Shown piece by piece: positions 60,908-64,000 of a stretch of 64,000 bases of DNA (positions within the stretch are counted from its first letter, which is position 1; each line of letters begins with the position of its first letter). Source of the DNA: a virus. The DNA lies in the IMG/VR virus record IMGVR_UViG_3300043427_003610, positions 20,554 to 84,553 of that record. One strand, 5' to 3'. The position numbers and the translations under genes are program-made. The notes under the pieces were generated by a model. The model had not been told where the DNA came from. It made no database searches and was given only the letters and a program-made list of their open reading frames with translations.

Positions 60908-61896
60908 TCCTCCGCTTTGGCGCGTTCCTGCTCGGGGAAGCACGCCGTGTTGTAGAAGGCGCAGTTCTTACAGAGCCACGACTTGTCTGCGGGCACGACG
61001 TCCGGGACCTCGCGCAGGTTGAGCGCGCGGTACCAGCTGAGCGCCCGAGGCCGGATGTAGTCTTCGATCTCCTGCATCGTCCACACGGGCACGTTGTCCA
61101 GGTCGTACAGCGTGACCTTGCCGCGCTCCTTATGGGCAATCCGGCCGCCGCTCACCGGGTGCGACATCATGGCGATGCCCTGGATGTAGAGCCGGGTCGG
61201 CGACGGGAAGGTCTTGCCCCTGAGCTTCTTGAGCCCATGGGTCTCGAAGGCCTGGTGCACTTCGTCCGGAATCGGGGTGCGGCCGATCAGGAAGCGGTAG
61301 ATGTTGAGCTGAGCAATCCAGGAGTCCTGCAGGTTCTTACTGTACGTCCCCGGCGTCGAGCCCTTGATCATCATCTCGACTTTCTTGTCGGCCATCGACT
61401 TACAGTCCACCAGGGTGCGCGTCACCGGGTTGTAGGCGTCGCACGTGCCGCGAACGGTGATCGTCAAGTCCTTGGACGAGTCGTAGTCGCCAGTGAACTG
61501 TCCATGCTCGTCGAAGACCGGGGCAGGGAGCGGATAGGCGAGGTTGGTCGCCATCCGGATCTCCTGCAGCCAGCCAAAGGGCTCGATGATGTCCGCTGCG
61601 CCTTCGACGATCGAGTGGGCATGGGTGCCGCGGAACGGCCAGTAGCGCTTCTGCGGCAGGTCGTAGAAGTCCTCGTACCGCTCGAACATCACCTGGCGGG
61701 CGCAGCCACTCCCGGCCAGCATCGAGGCCGAGATGTAGTCGCCCTGGTGGTAGTTCCCGGTATCCGACTTCCACATGGCCGCGAGCAGCGGGGCGGTCAC
61801 GCACGGCGTCTTGCACTGCGTCAGGCAGTAGTTGACCTCGTTCTGGCGTCCCGGCTCTTCACCACCAGGCGGGCAGACATAGCCAATCAGCGGCAT
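60904..61896 (-). CDS. Cas4/RecB-like PD-(D/E)XK nuclease with Fe-S cysteines
   Basis: 330 residues. The nuclease core shows H94 (THAHSIVE), D153 (GTCDAY), D164-x-K166 (VDCKS) and Q196-x3-Y200 (QLNIY), the order of RecB/Cas4 exonucleases. C65 with C309, C312 and C319 would hold a 4Fe-4S cluster as in Cas4/AddB. An additional N-terminal group C8, C24, C28, C32 is unusual and may bind a second metal. Probably a replication/recombination exonuclease of the phage. Confidence 0.75.
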   Translation of the reverse strand: MPLIGYVCPPGGEEPGRQNEVNYCLTQCKTPCVTAPLLAAMWKSDTGNYHQGDYISASMLAGSGCARQVMFERYEDFYDLPQKRYWPFRGTHAHSIVEGAADIIEPFGWLQEIRMATNLAYPLPAPVFDEHGQFTGDYDSSKDLTITVRGTCDAYNPVTRTLVDCKSMADKKVEMMIKGSTPGTYSKNLQDSWIAQLNIYRFLIGRTPIPDEVHQAFETHGLKKLRGKTFPSPTRLYIQGIAMMSHPVSGGRIAHKERGKVTLYDLDNVPVWTMQEIEDYIRPRALSWYRALNLREVPDVVPADKSWLCKNCAFYNTACFPEQERAKAEE

Positions 61897-61897
61897 C

Positions 61898-62119
61898 TCA
61901 GTATTCCTCTCGCACAGCGATGGTCTGGAACAACGAGGGGTTGACCAGCTTGGGCTCGCCCGTGGTCGTGTGGACGACGAATTCGCGGTCCGTGCCGACC
62001 GCCTCGTCGATCATGCGCAAGACCTCGGCGAAATCGTGGTGCCGGGAGAGTTCCATGACTTCGACGGTGTTGGGGCGGGGCGGCTTGGAGAGCGTACGAA
62101 GGCGAAGCGTGAGCGTCAC
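61898..62119 (-). CDS. Unknown small protein
   Basis: 73 residues, basic N terminus and mixed helix/strand C terminus. Overlaps the HTH/sigma-like gene upstream by 4 bases. Unknown. Confidence 0.45.
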   Translation of the reverse strand: MTLTLRLRTLSKPPRPNTVEVMELSRHHDFAEVLRMIDEAVGTDREFVVHTTTGEPKLVNPSLFQTIAVREEY

Positions 62120-62865
62120 ACCACCTCCACGGCGAGGTGATGCCAGCGCGGGGAAAGAAGGCGCTGGGCCTTCTTCTTCGCCCGGTGGATGGCGACGTCG
62201 ATGTAGCGGATGGCGCGGGTCAGGCCGTCCTCGGTCTGGTACCGGGGGTCCTTCTTGACGAACTCCTGGGCGAGGTTCGCCGTCGTTTCACCGTCGCGGT
62301 AGCGGCGAATGAGCCACACAACTTCCTGCGGCTTGAGGTGCCGTGCCAACTCCATCGTGAGTTCCGTCTCGGAGAGTTCGAAGTCGGTCTGCTGCTCGAA
62401 GTCGTAGTAGTGCTCCGAGGCGTCGCGCGGGTAGAGCGACAGCCCATCGTTCTCCTGGCTGCTCTGCAGGTTGGACTCGACCTGCTTTAGGTCTTCCAGG
62501 GCCACGCTGGTCCAGGCGTCCCACTGCAGCTCCTTCACCTGGCTGCCGGTGAGCCGCTGCCGAGTGCGCATGAGCCGGTCGTAGACGTCGCTCTGGCTGC
62601 CGAGCGTCAAGGTCTGCAGGTGGGAGAGCGTCCGACGGAACAGGTCCTTCGAGGTCCAGTCGAACGTGTCCGGGGCATCGACCGAGCCGCCCATGTCGGC
62701 GAAAGCAAGGAACGCCGCCACCGCGCCGTAGTGACGCCACTGCTCTGTGGTCATGCACTGTTCCAGGTGCATGTTGACCTGGCGCTGCACGAAGCCACTG
62801 AATCCACAGGCGCGCGAACCAAGCGCCTGGCACTGCTGAGTCAAACGTGTTTCCGCGTCGATCAC
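62116..62865 (-). CDS. Sigma-like/HTH transcription factor candidate
   Basis: 249 residues. The C-terminal third (LKPQEVVWLIRRYRDGETTANLAQEF, then AIRYIDVAIHRAKKKAQRLL) resembles sigma-70 region 4.2: a helix, a 'RYRDGET' turn, an LAxEF helix and a basic end. The N-terminal part is helical without a clear region 2. First gene of the minus-strand early block, next to a repeat-rich control region, so a regulator of early or middle transcription is likely. Confidence 0.4.
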   Translation of the reverse strand: MIDAETRLTQQCQALGSRACGFSGFVQRQVNMHLEQCMTTEQWRHYGAVAAFLAFADMGGSVDAPDTFDWTSKDLFRRTLSHLQTLTLGSQSDVYDRLMRTRQRLTGSQVKELQWDAWTSVALEDLKQVESNLQSSQENDGLSLYPRDASEHYYDFEQQTDFELSETELTMELARHLKPQEVVWLIRRYRDGETTANLAQEFVKKDPRYQTEDGLTRAIRYIDVAIHRAKKKAQRLLSPRWHHLAVEVV

Positions 62866-63178
62866 GAGTGACCTCTTTGGTTAAGGGTCACGCATGATTA
62901 CCCAGTGTTTGTGTACGGCAAAGGTCCAGTTGGTTCCAGTTTATGCCAACTTGGTGGGGCGCTAACTGTTGCAGTTACACAAAGTTACAGCAAATAGCGC
63001 TATCGGCTCATGGCAATGCCAACTTGGTGGTTTCAGTAGTCGATTTCGTGGGTGTATTCGGGCGGAGGTGTGCGAGGTTCTGCGAACACTGGTGGCTTCC
63101 ACCGCGCAGAAAAAAAAGCAGCCGAGGCGCGCACGGGCAGCTCGGCTACTGATTCAGTTGTAAGACGACGGGCCGCTA
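62866..63178. promoter_or_regulatory. Repeat-rich control region upstream of early block
   Basis: A 313-base gap. It holds a perfect 15-bp direct repeat ATGCCAACTTGGTGG at 62943-62957 and 63016-63030 (73 bp apart, seven helical turns; its centre CCAACTTGG is palindromic), an inverted repeat TAACTG-TTG-CAGTTA (62963-62977), tandem AGTTACA units (62973-62993) and GCGCTA/TAGCGC flanks. Operator-like; the early promoter for the minus strand probably starts here, but no good -35/-10 was fixed. Confidence 0.45.
63110..63147 (-). terminator. Terminator of AraC-like gene
   Basis: AGCCGAG (63120-63126) pairs with CTCGGCT (63141-63147); on the minus strand followed by GC and eight T residues (63117-63110). 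Confidence 0.75.
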
Positions 63179-64000
63179 CTATGCCGCTTCGGTCCCCGGA
63201 TCCCCAGTGGAGAATACGTTTCGGGCGATCTGGTAGATATCATCCCGCGAAGCCTTACGGATGCGGTTGACCGACATGCCGTACCGGTTGTTGCAGCTGC
63301 GATTCAGGTGCCTGGCCGAATCGAATCCGAAGTGTCTGGCGACACGCCCGGGAGTCCACACGTTAATGTCCAAGATGTGCTTGAGGACCAACAGCCGCGT
63401 TGCACTCAAAATCGATTCCGGCGAATGGAAATTGTGACGCTTGCATTCTTCCCACAGCAGACGGCGCTTGTACGCGGCGCTGTGGGCCTTGCCGAAGTAA
63501 ATCTTCTCCGCCAACGTCTTGACGCTCGCCGAACTGCTGTGTTCAAGGAACCGGGCAAGAAACTCGCCGCTCTCACCCGTAGGCACATGCTGCGCTAGCT
63601 CCCGGTGCACCCGCGATACCAAGTCAAAGTTGCCGAGTTCGGCGATCCGCTGTGTCCAGAATGCGGCAGTCGCCGCGTTACTGGCCGGATGCAACGAATA
63701 CACACCGGCCTTACCAAGCTGAAAGTACACGTGCTGGTCGGCAGGAAGCACCGACGGTGCGGCGATGACGTCCACGTGCACGAACGGATGGATTGCCAGT
63801 TGCGTGCTGATGACTTGCAGTGCCTGTGCGGCCGAACAGCTGGCGAGGTCGAACACGACAATGGTGGAAATGCCAAAGTCACGCACAACGCCGTCCAAGT
63901 CTTTTGCGTTGCGAGTCGCAATGGCGACCTCGTGTACCCGCTCCGCCTCCAAGATACCCTGCGCCACGGCCTGCTGAATGGCCGGGCGCAGCTTACACGT
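63179..64000 (-). CDS. AraC-type regulator with pseudo-receiver (partial)
   Basis: At least 273 residues; the frame is open to the window edge, so the true start lies outside (a GTG at 63967 is possible). The N-terminal half (ISTIVVFDLASCSAAQALQVI and hydrophobic strands) looks like a receiver-type alpha/beta domain without a phosphorylation Asp. The C terminus (NVWTPGRVARHFGFDSARHLNRSC) is an AraC helix-turn-helix. Rare in phages; could be a cargo/lysogeny gene or host-derived. Confidence 0.55.
   Translation of the reverse strand, partial: TCKLRPAIQQAVAQGILEAERVHEVAIATRNAKDLDGVVRDFGISTIVVFDLASCSAAQALQVISTQLAIHPFVHVDVIAAPSVLPADQHVYFQLGKAGVYSLHPASNAATAAFWTQRIAELGNFDLVSRVHRELAQHVPTGESGEFLARFLEHSSSASVKTLAEKIYFGKAHSAAYKRRLLWEECKRHNFHSPESILSATRLLVLKHILDINVWTPGRVARHFGFDSARHLNRSCNNRYGMSVNRIRKASRDDIYQIARNVFSTGDPGTEAA

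Noticed and set aside
1-64000. CRISPR array or insertion sequence
   Set aside because: No regularly spaced repeat-spacer series was seen, and no transposase with terminal inverted repeats was found. The fibre repeats are coding and irregular.

Overview
The window is a contiguous slice of a large, GC-rich (roughly 60-65% by eye) tailed double-stranded DNA phage, probably a temperate siphovirus. Evidence for this is a left-to-right head-tail module (large terminase, portal, protease-scaffold, decoration protein, major capsid, head-tail connectors, tail tube, tail chaperone, a 2452-residue tape measure, baseplate hub, fibres), a holin/CHAP-endolysin lysis block, a tyrosine integrase next to an attP-like tRNA-Ala fragment, and an oppositely oriented early/metabolic block. 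Shine-Dalgarno sequences of the AGGAGG type are frequent, so the host is a bacterium. The species cannot be read from the sequence. No tail sheath gene is recognisable, and the tape measure predicts a tail of several hundred nanometres.

Layout. 1-2.1 kb: nucleotide kinase, RuvC-like resolvase and two short adjacent genes that look like sigma-70 region 4 and region 2 on separate polypeptides. 2.1-12.5 kb: packaging and capsid genes, interrupted between portal and protease by a LAGLIDADG endonuclease and a GT-B glycosyltransferase. 12.7-19.2 kb: connectors, tail tube and a tail-chaperone pair that may be joined by a -1 frameshift. 19.2-45.1 kb: tape measure, two giant hub/fibre genes, an S74-chaperoned fibre and tip proteins. 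45.1-49.4 kb: small membrane proteins, dUTPase, holin candidates, CHAP endolysin. 49.4-51.7 kb: integrase, HTH protein, attP with flanking short repeats. 51.7-52.3 kb: one plus-strand membrane-anchored protein. 52.3-62.9 kb (minus strand): small proteins, two methyltransferases, a GT9-like glycosyltransferase, thioredoxin, an Acb2/Tad1-like small protein, a class II ribonucleotide reductase, an SSB-like protein, a Cas4/RecB-like nuclease and a sigma-like/HTH protein. 63.2-64 kb: a minus-strand AraC-type regulator running off the window. No DNA polymerase or helicase is visible, so part of the replication module probably lies outside.

The strongest unexplained signal is a bipartite element, GTAAG-N14-(C/A/G/T)GTCA(A)TT. 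It occurs eight times (seven of them strong), always in a gap and always in the sense of the downstream gene, on both strands, with the two boxes at one fixed spacing. In at least four copies the second box lies in the loop of a hairpin whose stem sequence differs from copy to copy. I read it as a phage promoter class, possibly served by the split sigma pair, but no experiment or database search supports this yet. A second recurrent box, CGACTTATT, sits in late-gene gaps.
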